Shown: positions 16,137 through 23,312 of the stretch, one piece after another
Position numbering within the stretch: position 1 is the stretch's first letter
How the letters are laid out: each line of letters starts with the position of its first letter
Assembly (NCBI GenBank): GCA_031422555.1
Contig: JANPLZ010000020.1
Location: forward strand, 1-37,595
Length of the DNA stretch: 37,595 bases
Origin: JANNAT01 sp031422555
GTDB lineage: Bacteria; Pseudomonadota; Alphaproteobacteria; Rhodobacterales; Rhodobacteraceae
Direction of reading: 5' to 3'
Notes under the pieces: generated by a model
Databases searched by the model: none
Told to the model about the DNA's origin: nothing
What the model saw: only the letters and a program-made list of their open reading frames with translations
Position numbers and translations under genes: made by a program

Positions 16137-16349
16137 CTAACGCCGCAACGCCTGCAGCACAAAAACCCGGATTGCCGACGCCAGCCCGATATCGCCGCGC
16201 GTTGCATCAATCTCAACCGCCAAGGCGTTCATCGTTTGGCCGCGTGCGGCGGCGATGTCGCGAAAGCCGTCCCAGAACGCCTGTTCCAATGACACAGATG
16301 TGCGATGCCCGCGCAGGGTTAGCGAATGTTTGACGGGGCGGCCGCTCAT
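16137..16349 (-). CDS. Ribbon-helix-helix domain protein (RHH_4-like)
   Basis: The 70-residue protein starts MSGRPVKHSLTLRGHRTSVS, where a strand is followed by LEQAFWDGFRDIAAARGQTM and a second helix, ending AIRVFVLQALRR. This is the ribbon-helix-helix layout of the RHH_4 group, found in small alphaproteobacterial DNA-binding proteins. No toxin gene is adjacent, so an antitoxin role is not supported. Its ATG overlaps the stop of the DUF4169 gene by 4 bp. Its target is unknown; autoregulation of the fumC cluster is possible. Confidence 0.8.
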   Translation of the reverse strand: MSGRPVKHSLTLRGHRTSVSLEQAFWDGFRDIAAARGQTMNALAVEIDATRGDIGLASAIRVFVLQALRR

Positions 16350-16519
16350 TGCAACTGCTTGCCATCAAGATCGCGCCGGGCTTTGTCGGCCTTGGCCTTG
16401 TCCAACACCTTTGCCGCTTTGCTGCGGCCGAATTTCACGGCGTTTTCGGCCGCTTTTTGCTTGGCATCTTTGCGGGCCAGAGCTTTGCGCGCCATCCGAA
16501 GATTTGCCAAGTCGCCCAT
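16346..16519 (-). CDS. DUF4169-like small basic protein (57 aa)
   Basis: The frame from the ATG at 16519 encodes 57 residues, beginning MGDLANLRMARKALARKDAK, continuing AAENAVKFGRSKAA and ending RRDLDGKQLQ. The Lys/Arg/Ala-rich helix with NLR, FGR and DG elements matches what I recall of DUF4169, a short alphaproteobacterial family of unknown function. It starts one base after the fumC stop, and its stop overlaps the ribbon-helix-helix start (ATGA). Its place in the operon is therefore strong evidence that it is real. A nucleic-acid-binding role would fit the charge but is speculation. Confidence 0.8.
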   Translation of the reverse strand: MGDLANLRMARKALARKDAKQKAAENAVKFGRSKAAKVLDKAKADKARRDLDGKQLQ

Positions 16520-16520
16520 A

Positions 16521-17915
16521 TCAGCCTTTTGGCCCGATCATATCTTCGGGCCGCACCACGCGGTCAAACGTTTCCCCGTCAACATAGCCCAAGGCAATCG
16601 CTTCGACCCGCAGGGTGGTGCCGTTTTTATGTGCAGTTTTGGCAACTTTGGTGGCGGCATCGTATCCGATGGTCGGGGCCAAAGCGGTGACCAGCATCAG
16701 CGATTCCTGCATCAGCTTTTCGATCCGGGCGATATTGGCGGTGGTGCCCACCACCATGTTATCGGTGAAACTGCCTGCCGCATCACCCAAAAGCTGCATG
16801 GATTGCAACACGTTATACGACATGACCGGGTTGAAGACGTTCAGCTCGAAATGGCCCTGACTGCCGGCAAAGCCTACGGCCGCGTCGTTGCCCATCACTT
16901 GGGCGCACACCATGGTCAGCGCTTCGGCTTGGGTCGGGTTCACTTTGCCCGGCATGATGGAACTGCCGGGTTCATTTTCGGGCAGGCTCAGCTCTCCCAG
17001 ACCCGACCGCGGGCCTGACCCCAGAAACCGCAGATCGTTGGCGATCTTGAACAGGCTGACGGCGACGGTTTTCAGCGCACCCGAAAACATCACCATGGCG
17101 TCATGCGCGGCCAAAGCCTCAAACTTGTTGGGGGCGGTGACAAAGGGCAGATCGGTGATCTGGGCAATCTTGGCCGCAACCCGCGCATCCCAACCGACGC
17201 GGGTGTTCATACCGGTGCCCACAGCCGTGCCACCTTGGGCCAATTCATAAATTTCGGGCAGGATCTTGCGCACCCGCATAATGCCTTGGCTGACCTGATG
17301 GGCATAGCCGGAAAATTCCTGTCCCAAGGTCAGCGGCGTGGCATCCTGCGTGTGGGTGCGGCCTATCTTGATGATATCCTTGAATTCCTCGACCTTGACC
17401 AGCAGTGCCGCGTGCAGCTTTTCCAGCCCCGGCAACAACACATCGCGCGCCATCATGCCAATGGCCACATGCATTGCCGTTGGAAACGTGTCATTTGACG
17501 ACTGGCCCATATTCACATGATCATTGGGATGCACCGGCTTTTTGCTGCCCATCACCCCGCCCAGCACTTCGATGGCGCGGTTCGAGATCACCTCATTGGC
17601 GTTCATATTGCTTTGGGTGCCAGACCCGGTTTGCCAGACCACCAGCGGAAAATGATCGTCAAAGCGCCCGTCGATCACTTCGGTCGCAGCATTGGCAATC
17701 GCAGTGCCCAACACCGGATCAATATCGCCCTGATCTATATTGACCAACGCGCAGGCCTTTTTGATCACACCCAAGGCGCGCACGATAGCAATCGGCTGCC
17801 GTTCCCAGCCGATGGGGAAATTCTGGATCGAACGTTGGGTTTGCGCCCCCCAATATTTATCGGCGGGCACGTCCAGCGGGCCAAAACTGTCAGTTTCTAC
17901 GCGGATGGCAGACAT
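16521..17915 (-). CDS. fumC: Fumarate hydratase, class II
   Basis: The 464-residue enzyme interconverts fumarate and malate in the TCA cycle and is of the iron-free, oxygen-stable class. Signatures are WGAQTQRSIQNFPIG, WQTGSGTQSNMNANEVISNR, HPNDHVNMGQSSNDTFPTA, GRTHTQDATPLTLGQEFSGY and the lyase-family signature GSSIMPGKVNPTQAEA. The ATG at 17915 has AAAGGT about 7 nt upstream and gives the normal N-terminus MSAIRVETDSFGPLDVPADK. The frame is open further upstream without resemblance to the family. It heads a small operon with the DUF4169 and ribbon-helix-helix genes, spaced 1 bp and then overlapping 4 bp. Confidence 0.97.
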   Translation of the reverse strand: MSAIRVETDSFGPLDVPADKYWGAQTQRSIQNFPIGWERQPIAIVRALGVIKKACALVNIDQGDIDPVLGTAIANAATEVIDGRFDDHFPLVVWQTGSGTQSNMNANEVISNRAIEVLGGVMGSKKPVHPNDHVNMGQSSNDTFPTAMHVAIGMMARDVLLPGLEKLHAALLVKVEEFKDIIKIGRTHTQDATPLTLGQEFSGYAHQVSQGIMRVRKILPEIYELAQGGTAVGTGMNTRVGWDARVAAKIAQITDLPFVTAPNKFEALAAHDAMVMFSGALKTVAVSLFKIANDLRFLGSGPRSGLGELSLPENEPGSSIMPGKVNPTQAEALTMVCAQVMGNDAAVGFAGSQGHFELNVFNPVMSYNVLQSMQLLGDAAGSFTDNMVVGTTANIARIEKLMQESLMLVTALAPTIGYDAATKVAKTAHKNGTTLRVEAIALGYVDGETFDRVVRPEDMIGPKG

Positions 17916-18001
17916 CGGATGACCTTTCGAAAGGGGGCAGTTCAGCGCATAGGCGAAAAGGGTTAAAACCTCAATCTGGCCGCGCCGGATTGTGCGTGGG
18001 A

Positions 18002-18559
18002 TCAGGGTTTTTTGTGAAAGTAATACACCCGGGCTGGCGGCAGATTGGCCCAAACCTTTGGCCCGGCGCTGGCGGTAAAGCCAACACTGTCCAACAGGTC
18101 AAGCGAAACCGGCGGGCGCGGACCGTAGGTGAACTGCACATACACCCCACCGGGTGCCAGAATATCATGCGCAGCTTGTAAAATGGCCCGGCAGATGTGC
18201 GGTGGCATCGACAGCAGGGGCAGGCCGGAAATAACGGCACCGACACCGGGGGCCACATGGCTGCTGGCAATCTGCGCCGCGCCCAGATGCACCGTGACGC
18301 CGGGAAATTCCGCCCGCAGATGGCTGGCAAAATCGGGATTCATTTCAAACAAGACAAGGTCTTTTGCCGCCACTCCCGCCGCAAGAATACCGCGGGTCAA
18401 CTGCCCGGTGCCGGGGCCGAATTCTACCACCCGTCCGGTCTGCGGCCCCAGCTTGCGAGCCATGGCGCGCGCCAGCCAGCGCGATGAGGGCGCGATGGCC
18501 GACACCTGTCCGGGCTTGGTCAGCAGTTGTCGCAAGAACAAAAAGGCTTCGTTGGCCAT
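18002..18559 (-). CDS. PmtA-like phospholipid N-methyltransferase (class I SAM fold)
   Basis: The 185-residue protein has an N-terminal helix (FLFLRQLLTKPGQVSAIAPS), then SAM motif I VVEFGPGTGQLTRGIL, an acidic residue at LVLFEMNPDF and GLPLLSMP in the position of motif IV. This layout resembles the small Rhodobacter-type PmtA and the KsgA-like methyltransferases. PmtA methylates phosphatidylethanolamine toward phosphatidylcholine at the membrane. The substrate here is inferred; an rRNA or other lipid target is an alternative. I chose the ATG at 18559 because AAGGGG lies 6 nt upstream. It stands 86 bp upstream of fumC on the same strand. Confidence 0.7.
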   Translation of the reverse strand: MANEAFLFLRQLLTKPGQVSAIAPSSRWLARAMARKLGPQTGRVVEFGPGTGQLTRGILAAGVAAKDLVLFEMNPDFASHLRAEFPGVTVHLGAAQIASSHVAPGVGAVISGLPLLSMPPHICRAILQAAHDILAPGGVYVQFTYGPRPPVSLDLLDSVGFTASAGPKVWANLPPARVYYFHKKP

Positions 18560-18609
18560 GGCAGCCCCTTGCATAGGTAATGAAACAGGAACGGCGTGAC
18601 GCCGGTGAA

Positions 18610-19062
18610 TTACTGTTTGCGAAATTTATCCAACCGCACGATCTGTGCCTCGCCCTGCGCGGGCGGCGGATCGTCTTCGGGGTCTTCGTCTTCGTCGGCC
18701 TCGTCGTCGGCGTGGGTTTCAAATCGCAGACCAAATTCGACCGATGGATCGACAAAGGTGCGCACGGCATCAAAGGGAATCACCAAAGGTTCGGGTTGAT
18801 TGCCAAAGTTCAGCGTGATCGAAAATCCGGCATCGGTGACGATCAGGTCTTCAAACCAATGCTGAATTACCAAAGTCATTTCGGCCGGATAGCGCGACCG
18901 CAGCCACGATGCCATTTCAACGCCTTCGGTGGTGGTGTCAAAGGTGATGAAAAAGTGATGCCCGCCCGGCAAACCATTGGCCGCCACATCTTTGAGAACG
19001 GTCTGGATCAGCCCGCGCATGGCGCGGTGCATCAGGTTGCCGTAATCAATCGACTTGGCCAT
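18610..19062 (-). CDS. sspB: SspB-type ClpXP adaptor (alphaproteobacterial form)
   Basis: The 150-residue protein has the SspB fold region MAKSIDYGNLMHRAMRGLIQ through HHFFITFDTT, LVIQHWFEDLIV, FSITLNFGNQPEPLVIPFDA and VEFGLRFE. A long acidic/Pro linker then leads to the C-terminal IVRLDKFRKQ, which looks like the ClpX-binding (XB) tail. SspB tethers ssrA-tagged proteins to ClpXP for degradation. I chose the ATG at 19062 because AAAGGGG sits 6 nt before it; the ATG at 19068 would touch that site. The tmRNA gene that writes the tag lies about 2.3 kb upstream on the same strand. Confidence 0.9.
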   Translation of the reverse strand: MAKSIDYGNLMHRAMRGLIQTVLKDVAANGLPGGHHFFITFDTTTEGVEMASWLRSRYPAEMTLVIQHWFEDLIVTDAGFSITLNFGNQPEPLVIPFDAVRTFVDPSVEFGLRFETHADDEADEDEDPEDDPPPAQGEAQIVRLDKFRKQ

Positions 19063-19123
19063 GTGCATCCCCTTTGAATACCGTCACCATAAGGGAATTC
19101 GCCTTGAAGGGAAGGGCCCGCGC

Positions 19124-20371
19124 CTAAATTGCTGCAACTGCAGCAGAGGTCAGCGCGCACAGCCCCAGCACCAGCGGCAAAGACCAATGCCGCCACAGCA
19201 GCAAATATCCCGCCACCAGCGCCAGTGCCGCCGCCAGCAGATGCAGCGATCCGGGGTCAGGCACCAGCACTTGCAACGGCCACGTCGCCACCGTTGTGAT
19301 CTTGCCAAACAGCACATGCAGGCCAAACCACAGCGACAGATTGGCAATCACACCGACAACCGCCGCGGTTATGGCTTGCAGCGCACCCGCCAGCCGGGGG
19401 GCGGCGGTCAGGCGCGAAATCCACGGCGCACCTGCGAAAATCCATAAAAAACAGGGCGTAAACGTCATCCACAGCGTGATCAGCGCCCCCGCGATGCCCA
19501 TCCAGACCCCGCCTTGTTTGAAAGCCGCCAGATAGCCTACAAACTGGGTCACCAAAATCAGCGGCCCCGGCGTGGTTTCGGCCAGACCCAGACCGTCGAT
19601 CATCTGCGGCAGCGTCAACCAGCCCTTTTGCTGCACCACGTCCTGCGCCATCCACGTCAGCACCGCATAAGCACCGCCAAAGGTCAGCACCGCAAGTTTG
19701 GAAAAGAACAGCGCGATTTCGGCCAGAATGCCGGGCTGAAACGCTTGCAAATAGGCCAGCGGCGCCAGCCAGATCGCGCCCCAGATCAAGGCTGCCCGCA
19801 GGCTTTGCCGCCAGGGGGGCGGGCCCGATGCTGCAATCGCACCGGTTGCCTGCGTGGTGGCAAAGCCCCAAAGGCCCGCCGCCAGAATGATCACCGGAAA
19901 TGGCACCGCGAGGAAAAACAGCCCGCAAAACGCCGAGATGGCGATGATCCAATGCTTGCGGGCTTTCAACGCCCGTTTTGATACCCGCAGCAGCGCCTCG
20001 ATCACCACGGCCAGAACCGCCGCCTGCACGCCGGTAAATAGGGCTGCGACCACAGGCAGTTGACCCCATTCCACGTAGATCATCGTCAGGGCCAGCACCA
20101 CGATTGCCCCGGGCAGCACGAACAAACCGCCCGCAATCAGACCGCCCAGCGTGCCATGTTTGCGCCAGCCGATCCATGTCGCCAGTTGCATCGCCTCGGG
20201 GCCGGGTAGCAGCATGCAAAACGACAAGGCCTGCAAATAGTCTGCTTCGGTCACCCATTTGCGATCATCAACAATTTCGCGGTGCATCAGGGCGATTTGG
20301 GCGGCGGGGCCACCAAAGGACAACAGGCCAATGCGCAAAAATACCCGCGTCAGGTCGGCAAGGCTGGTCAT
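19124..20371 (-). CDS. chrA: Chromate transporter ChrA
   Basis: The 415-residue, two-domain (long-chain) ChrA has ~10-12 transmembrane segments. Each half carries the family pattern: FLRIGLLSFGGPAAQIALMH and LLPGPEAMQLATWIGW in the first, KLAVLTFGGAYAVLTWMAQD and GLAETTPGPLILVTQFVGYL in the second. ChrA exports chromate at the cytoplasmic membrane. Its start overlaps the stop of the upstream chrB-like gene (ATGA), making a translationally coupled chrBA unit. It ends 61 bp before the sspB start. Whether chromate is the actual substrate in this organism is inferred from the family and partner. Confidence 0.93.
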   Translation of the reverse strand: MTSLADLTRVFLRIGLLSFGGPAAQIALMHREIVDDRKWVTEADYLQALSFCMLLPGPEAMQLATWIGWRKHGTLGGLIAGGLFVLPGAIVVLALTMIYVEWGQLPVVAALFTGVQAAVLAVVIEALLRVSKRALKARKHWIIAISAFCGLFFLAVPFPVIILAAGLWGFATTQATGAIAASGPPPWRQSLRAALIWGAIWLAPLAYLQAFQPGILAEIALFFSKLAVLTFGGAYAVLTWMAQDVVQQKGWLTLPQMIDGLGLAETTPGPLILVTQFVGYLAAFKQGGVWMGIAGALITLWMTFTPCFLWIFAGAPWISRLTAAPRLAGALQAITAAVVGVIANLSLWFGLHVLFGKITTVATWPLQVLVPDPGSLHLLAAALALVAGYLLLWRHWSLPLVLGLCALTSAAVAAI

Positions 20372-21159
20372 GCGCCGCGCCCCGCAGGCCAGTCATGGCC
20401 TTCGGCAAACCCGTCGCGCGCCCATAGATAAAGGGCATCATACAGCGCCATGCCCGCTTCCAGTTGCGCCAGATCATCGCGGTGCAGCCGCGACAGCCCC
20501 ACCGACATGGCCAACAGCCCCGCCGCCTGCGGCGACAGATCATGGCGGTCGGTATCCGCGGCCCGCACCACCAGCGCCAACCGATCAAGCGCCGGGGTGG
20601 CCAGACCAAATTCGGCAATCAGCGTGTCAAAGGTGCAGGCATCGCCGCGGTGCGACCAGAACACGCCGTCGATATCAAACGGAGTCGCGGCAAAGTTTTC
20701 CGCCACATCGGGCACATCTGCAGGGGCAACAAACAAGAACCGGGCCTTGGGGTTGATAAAGCGGCGGATCAGCCATGGGCAGGCGATGCGGTCGATTTTG
20801 GGGCGGTGCCGGGTGACCCACAGATCGGTTTGCGCCATCAATCGCAGGGGCAACACTGGCTGACCCGCAAGGGTCCATGCCAGGGTGCCGCCTTCCAGCA
20901 CTTCGGCGAGGACGCCTTGGATGCGCAGCATGGCGGCAGCCCCTTCGGACAGTTTGCGGCCGCGCTTGCAGATCACCACGGCGCGGGTGCCGGTCGGCAG
21001 GTGCGGCAGATCAGTATGGGGGCAAAGCTGCGATCCGGGGATCAGCACGGGCGATTCGGTCACGTTTTCAGGGATACGCACGTCGATCATCACCGGGGCA
21101 TCGGGGGTGCCGATCAGACGGGCAAGCTGGGCTGGGGTGATCTGGTTAGGACCGGGCAT
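20368..21159 (-). CDS. chrB: Rhodanese-ChrB fusion, chromate resistance protein
   Basis: The 263-residue protein has an N-terminal rhodanese domain (residues ~5-105) with VMIDVRIPENV and the active loop AVVICKRGRKLSEGAA, Cys64. A ChrB C-terminal domain (residues ~112-263) follows with TRHRPKIDRIACPWLIRRFI, FDIDGVFWSHRGDACTFDTL and RLHRDDLAQLEAGM. ChrB proteins are linked to chromate sensing or resistance. Classical ChrB has a different N-terminus, so the rhodanese version may act on a thiol or chromate adduct rather than DNA. I chose the ATG at 21159, preceded by GAGGAT; the 16 extra codons upstream do not look like a domain. It overlaps chrA by 4 bp. Confidence 0.88.
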   Translation of the reverse strand: MPGPNQITPAQLARLIGTPDAPVMIDVRIPENVTESPVLIPGSQLCPHTDLPHLPTGTRAVVICKRGRKLSEGAAAMLRIQGVLAEVLEGGTLAWTLAGQPVLPLRLMAQTDLWVTRHRPKIDRIACPWLIRRFINPKARFLFVAPADVPDVAENFAATPFDIDGVFWSHRGDACTFDTLIAEFGLATPALDRLALVVRAADTDRHDLSPQAAGLLAMSVGLSRLHRDDLAQLEAGMALYDALYLWARDGFAEGHDWPAGRGA

Positions 21160-21234
21160 GGGGGCATCCTCAATCGGGGGGATGCGACACTTAGGCCAAA
21201 GCCTCACGGGGTGGGCGCGTTACCCCCTGATGTT

Positions 21235-21263
21235 TGGATAGAAAATTCGGTGGGGTTGGTCAA
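21235..21263 (-). promoter_or_regulatory. Predicted chrBA promoter
   Basis: On the minus strand TTGACC (21263-21258), a 17-bp spacer and TATCCA (21240-21235) give a housekeeping promoter with a leader of about 70 nt to the chrB ATG. It lies just downstream of the tmRNA terminator, so chrBA has its own transcript. Confidence 0.6.
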
Positions 21264-21281
21264 GAGGGGCTGCCGGGCTTC

Positions 21282-21324
21282 AAATTTTTTTCGAAAAAAT
21301 TTGCAAAATCCTTCAAAGGATTTT
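21282..21324 (-). terminator. Tandem double-hairpin terminator of the tmRNA gene
   Basis: Hairpins AAAATCCTT/AAGGATTTT (21305-21324, 2-nt loop CA) and AAATTTTTT-TCG-AAAAAATTT (21282-21302) are two bases apart. They lie downstream of the tmRNA in its direction and end in a T-rich tract. The architecture matches the tandem hairpins at 15809 and 28875. Confidence 0.75.
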
Positions 21325-21369
21325 TAAGGGTCGCGCCGGGTAAACGGTGCGGGGCGGATAAGCGGGGCG

Positions 21370-21700
21370 CTGGGGGGATAAAGTGCAGGCTTCTGTTGCC
21401 AGGTGCCTGCGAACCCCGCCTTACGCTGCTAAGCGCAAGGACTTAGTTTCGGCGACACGAACTGCTTACGCAGCCAATGCCATTGCCGGAGCACGGTTGT
21501 CATTTGCAACTGTACAATTGGACCGATAACGGTAGTGCCTCACCGAGCAAAAGCTGGCCCCTTTAGACGTTCGTCGATCCTATTTCGACCCCACACGCCC
21601 CAAATGACAGGGAGAATTGGTGGAGTCGCCGGGTACCGCCCCCGGGTCCGAGCCGTTTATTATGGGTGCGTTTATCGCCATAGTCCGCGTTGCCTTGGAC
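21370..21700 (-). ncRNA. ssrA: tmRNA, circularly permuted two-piece form
   Basis: Read on the minus strand, the acceptor piece comes first and ends CGACTCC-A-CCA at 21618. A 5-bp T-stem (CCGGG/CCCGG, 21645-21629) joins it. After a 25-nt spacer, the coding piece starts at 21592 with GGGGTCG, which pairs over 7 bp (one G-U) with CGACTCC to form the tRNA-like acceptor stem. GGATCGAC then matches the conserved D-loop segment. The tag frame runs from GCA (21507) to TAA (21466) and encodes ANDNRAPAMALAA. tmRNA rescues stalled ribosomes and tags the product for ClpXP. The 5' end is set by the promoter at 21707-21735; the 3' end is uncertain (about 21330-21385). The predicted T-loop GGCGGTA is not the usual TTCRA type. 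Confidence 0.95.
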
Positions 21701-21706
21701 ATCTCA

Positions 21707-21735
21707 GATATAGGCGCCACGGGTGCAGGGTGCAA
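21707..21735 (-). promoter_or_regulatory. Predicted ssrA promoter
   Basis: On the minus strand TTGCAC (21735-21730), a 17-bp spacer and TATATC (21712-21707) predict a start near 21700, about 80 nt before the CCA end of the acceptor piece. It overlaps the 3' end of the adjacent gene remnant. Confidence 0.65.
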
Positions 21736-21744
21736 GGGATCTCT

Positions 21745-21987
21745 GCCGCATCCCGACGCATAGGCGATCAAACCACGCAAGGTGAAGGCCGCTTAACAAG
21801 CTTTACAGTGCCAAAACCTGCCGCGTGCAGCAGCGCGTCTTCCTGATCGGGGGGCCAAAACGAGCAACAGGTCAAAAACCGTCGATGGCGGCACAGGGAT
21901 GCCAGCCGCTGCGTCATCTGCGCAAAACACAGCACCCAAACTGCGCGCAGCATCGGATACCGGGCAAAGCGGTGATGCGCGAAACAA
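21745..21987 (-). pseudogene. Frameshifted C-terminal remnant, SAM-methyltransferase-like
   Basis: Reading the minus strand across three frames gives one sensible protein end: VFDLLLVLAP, then DQEDALLHAAGFGTVKL, then AAFTLRGLIAYA. The order ALLxxAGFxxVxLF followed by a xFxxRGxIA end is common at the C-terminus of class I SAM-dependent methyltransferases. One shift falls in a run of six C at about 21851-21856, the other near 21788-21792, where GTTAAG stands in place of the expected phenylalanine-tyrosine codons. The N-terminal SAM-binding part is absent. It lies directly upstream of ssrA. The family call is inferred from pattern, and sequencing error at the C-run is an alternative for one of the shifts. 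Confidence 0.42.
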
Positions 21988-22016
21988 AACGGCCCGGCAA
22001 ATCGGTTGCCGGGCCG
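21981..22016 (-). terminator. Rho-independent terminator of the PotD-like gene
   Basis: An 11-bp perfect stem, CGGCCCGGCAA/TTGCCGGGCCG, with a 5-nt loop (21990-22016) is followed on the minus strand by TTTTGTTTC. It lies 21 bp beyond the stop at 22038. Confidence 0.92.
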
Positions 22017-22037
22017 CGTGATGTTTGCAAGGCCGGC

Positions 22038-23090
22038 TTAGAAACCCGACTTGATCAGCTCAAACTCTTGCGTCATGCGGTCGCGCATTGCAGGATCAAA
22101 CGGCACTTGGGCCAGCAGCGTGCCGGTCACCGGATCAACATCGCCCGCTTTCAACTCGTCCAGCGAAATAGCCTTCATCGCTTCGTCATTGGCATGGGCG
22201 TAGCCGAAATTCGCCAACAACCCCTTGGCCGATCCGTGATCCAGCCAGGCGTTGATAAAGTCATAGGCCTTGTCTTCCGATCCCGGCGCGTCCTTGAAGT
22301 TGACATAGCCGCAATACCAGCTGGTCACCCCTTCGGTCGGCGTGCGGTTGAACGCCACGGGCACGTTTTCGCGCCGCATGTTGGCCACGCCGTCATTCCA
22401 TGACCACGATACGATCACTTCGCCGGTTTTCATCAGTTGCGCCAGTTCCGACGGGTCGGCCCAATAGGTGCGCACATTGGCATGAGCCAGTCGCAACCAT
22501 GCGGCGGCGGCAGCGAATTGCTCTTCGGTCACCGCTGTCCAATCCGAAACCCCGGTGGCCAGCAGCGCCAGCGACCACGTATCATCGGTGTTGTCAGGCA
22601 GCGAAATACGACCCGCAAAGGCCGGATCAATAAACACGTTCAACGAGGCGACTTGTTCCGGCTTTACCTCGGCGGTGTTGTAGGCGATCGCGGTAAAAGC
22701 GTAGTCGGTTGGAATATACCACACGCCGCCGTCATCCTTGACCACTTTTGATTCGAGGAACCGCGGTGCGACTTCCCCAAACAGCGGAATGCGGCTGGTA
22801 TCCCATGGTTCGATCAACCCGGCGTCGCGATACTTTTGCACCATTTGCGCGCACGGATGCGCGACATCGGCCTTAAAGCCCGACGACACTTTGGTGAACG
22901 CCTCATCATCATCGCCAAAGAAGGCATAGGTCGGCATCGCGCCATGCTTGGCGACGTAAGCCTCTATCAGGGACTGATTTTCAAAACCGGCCCAGTCGAA
23001 CACGGTCAGGTCGGGGTCGCTGGCCTGTGCGGTGGCGGCAAGCGCCAGCACAAGCGCTGCACTGGACAGCAGGGTGTGGGTAAGTTTCAT
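22038..23090 (-). CDS. PotD-like polyamine-type ABC transporter binding protein (orphan)
   Basis: The 350-residue periplasmic protein has a signal peptide (MKLTHTLLSSAALVLALAAT, cleavage near AQA-S). It shows the PotD/PotF pattern: LTVFDWAGFE, DVAHPCAQMVQKYRDAGLIE, WYIPTDYAFTAIAYNTAEV, GRISLPDNTDDTW and VIVSWSWNDGVANM. Family members bind putrescine, spermidine or related compounds, but the ligand here is not readable. No ATPase or permease of this class is nearby, so it is an orphan or its partners are elsewhere. I chose the ATG at 23090 with AGGAAG upstream. It diverges from an aminotransferase across 222 bp and has a strong terminator. Confidence 0.88.
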   Translation of the reverse strand: MKLTHTLLSSAALVLALAATAQASDPDLTVFDWAGFENQSLIEAYVAKHGAMPTYAFFGDDDEAFTKVSSGFKADVAHPCAQMVQKYRDAGLIEPWDTSRIPLFGEVAPRFLESKVVKDDGGVWYIPTDYAFTAIAYNTAEVKPEQVASLNVFIDPAFAGRISLPDNTDDTWSLALLATGVSDWTAVTEEQFAAAAAWLRLAHANVRTYWADPSELAQLMKTGEVIVSWSWNDGVANMRRENVPVAFNRTPTEGVTSWYCGYVNFKDAPGSEDKAYDFINAWLDHGSAKGLLANFGYAHANDEAMKAISLDELKAGDVDPVTGTLLAQVPFDPAMRDRMTQEFELIKSGF

Positions 23091-23312
23091 CGGACTTCCT
23101 TTGATTGCGGGCGCAGCGGCGGCTTCCACCCAAGGTCGGTGTGGATATGATCAAAAGACTAGAATAGCACTGGCGCAGGCTCAAGCATTTAATGCAGATT
23201 GACGCAAGGAAGTGGCGTTTCAAGGCTGGTGGCCCAAACGTTACGCAGATGTGAAACCAAAAGCGCAATCGGCGCGCGGCCCGCCGACGCTGCGCGCGCA
23301 AAAGGATGGACG

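Noticed and set aside
16137..16519. Ribbon-helix-helix and DUF4169 genes as a toxin-antitoxin pair
   Set aside because: Neither small protein resembles a toxin, and the pair is fused into the fumC operon rather than standing alone.
21535..21846. Plus-strand open frame of 103 codons in the 21-22 kb gap
   Set aside because: It is antisense to the tmRNA acceptor piece and its promoter, has no ribosome site, and the protein has no recognisable pattern.
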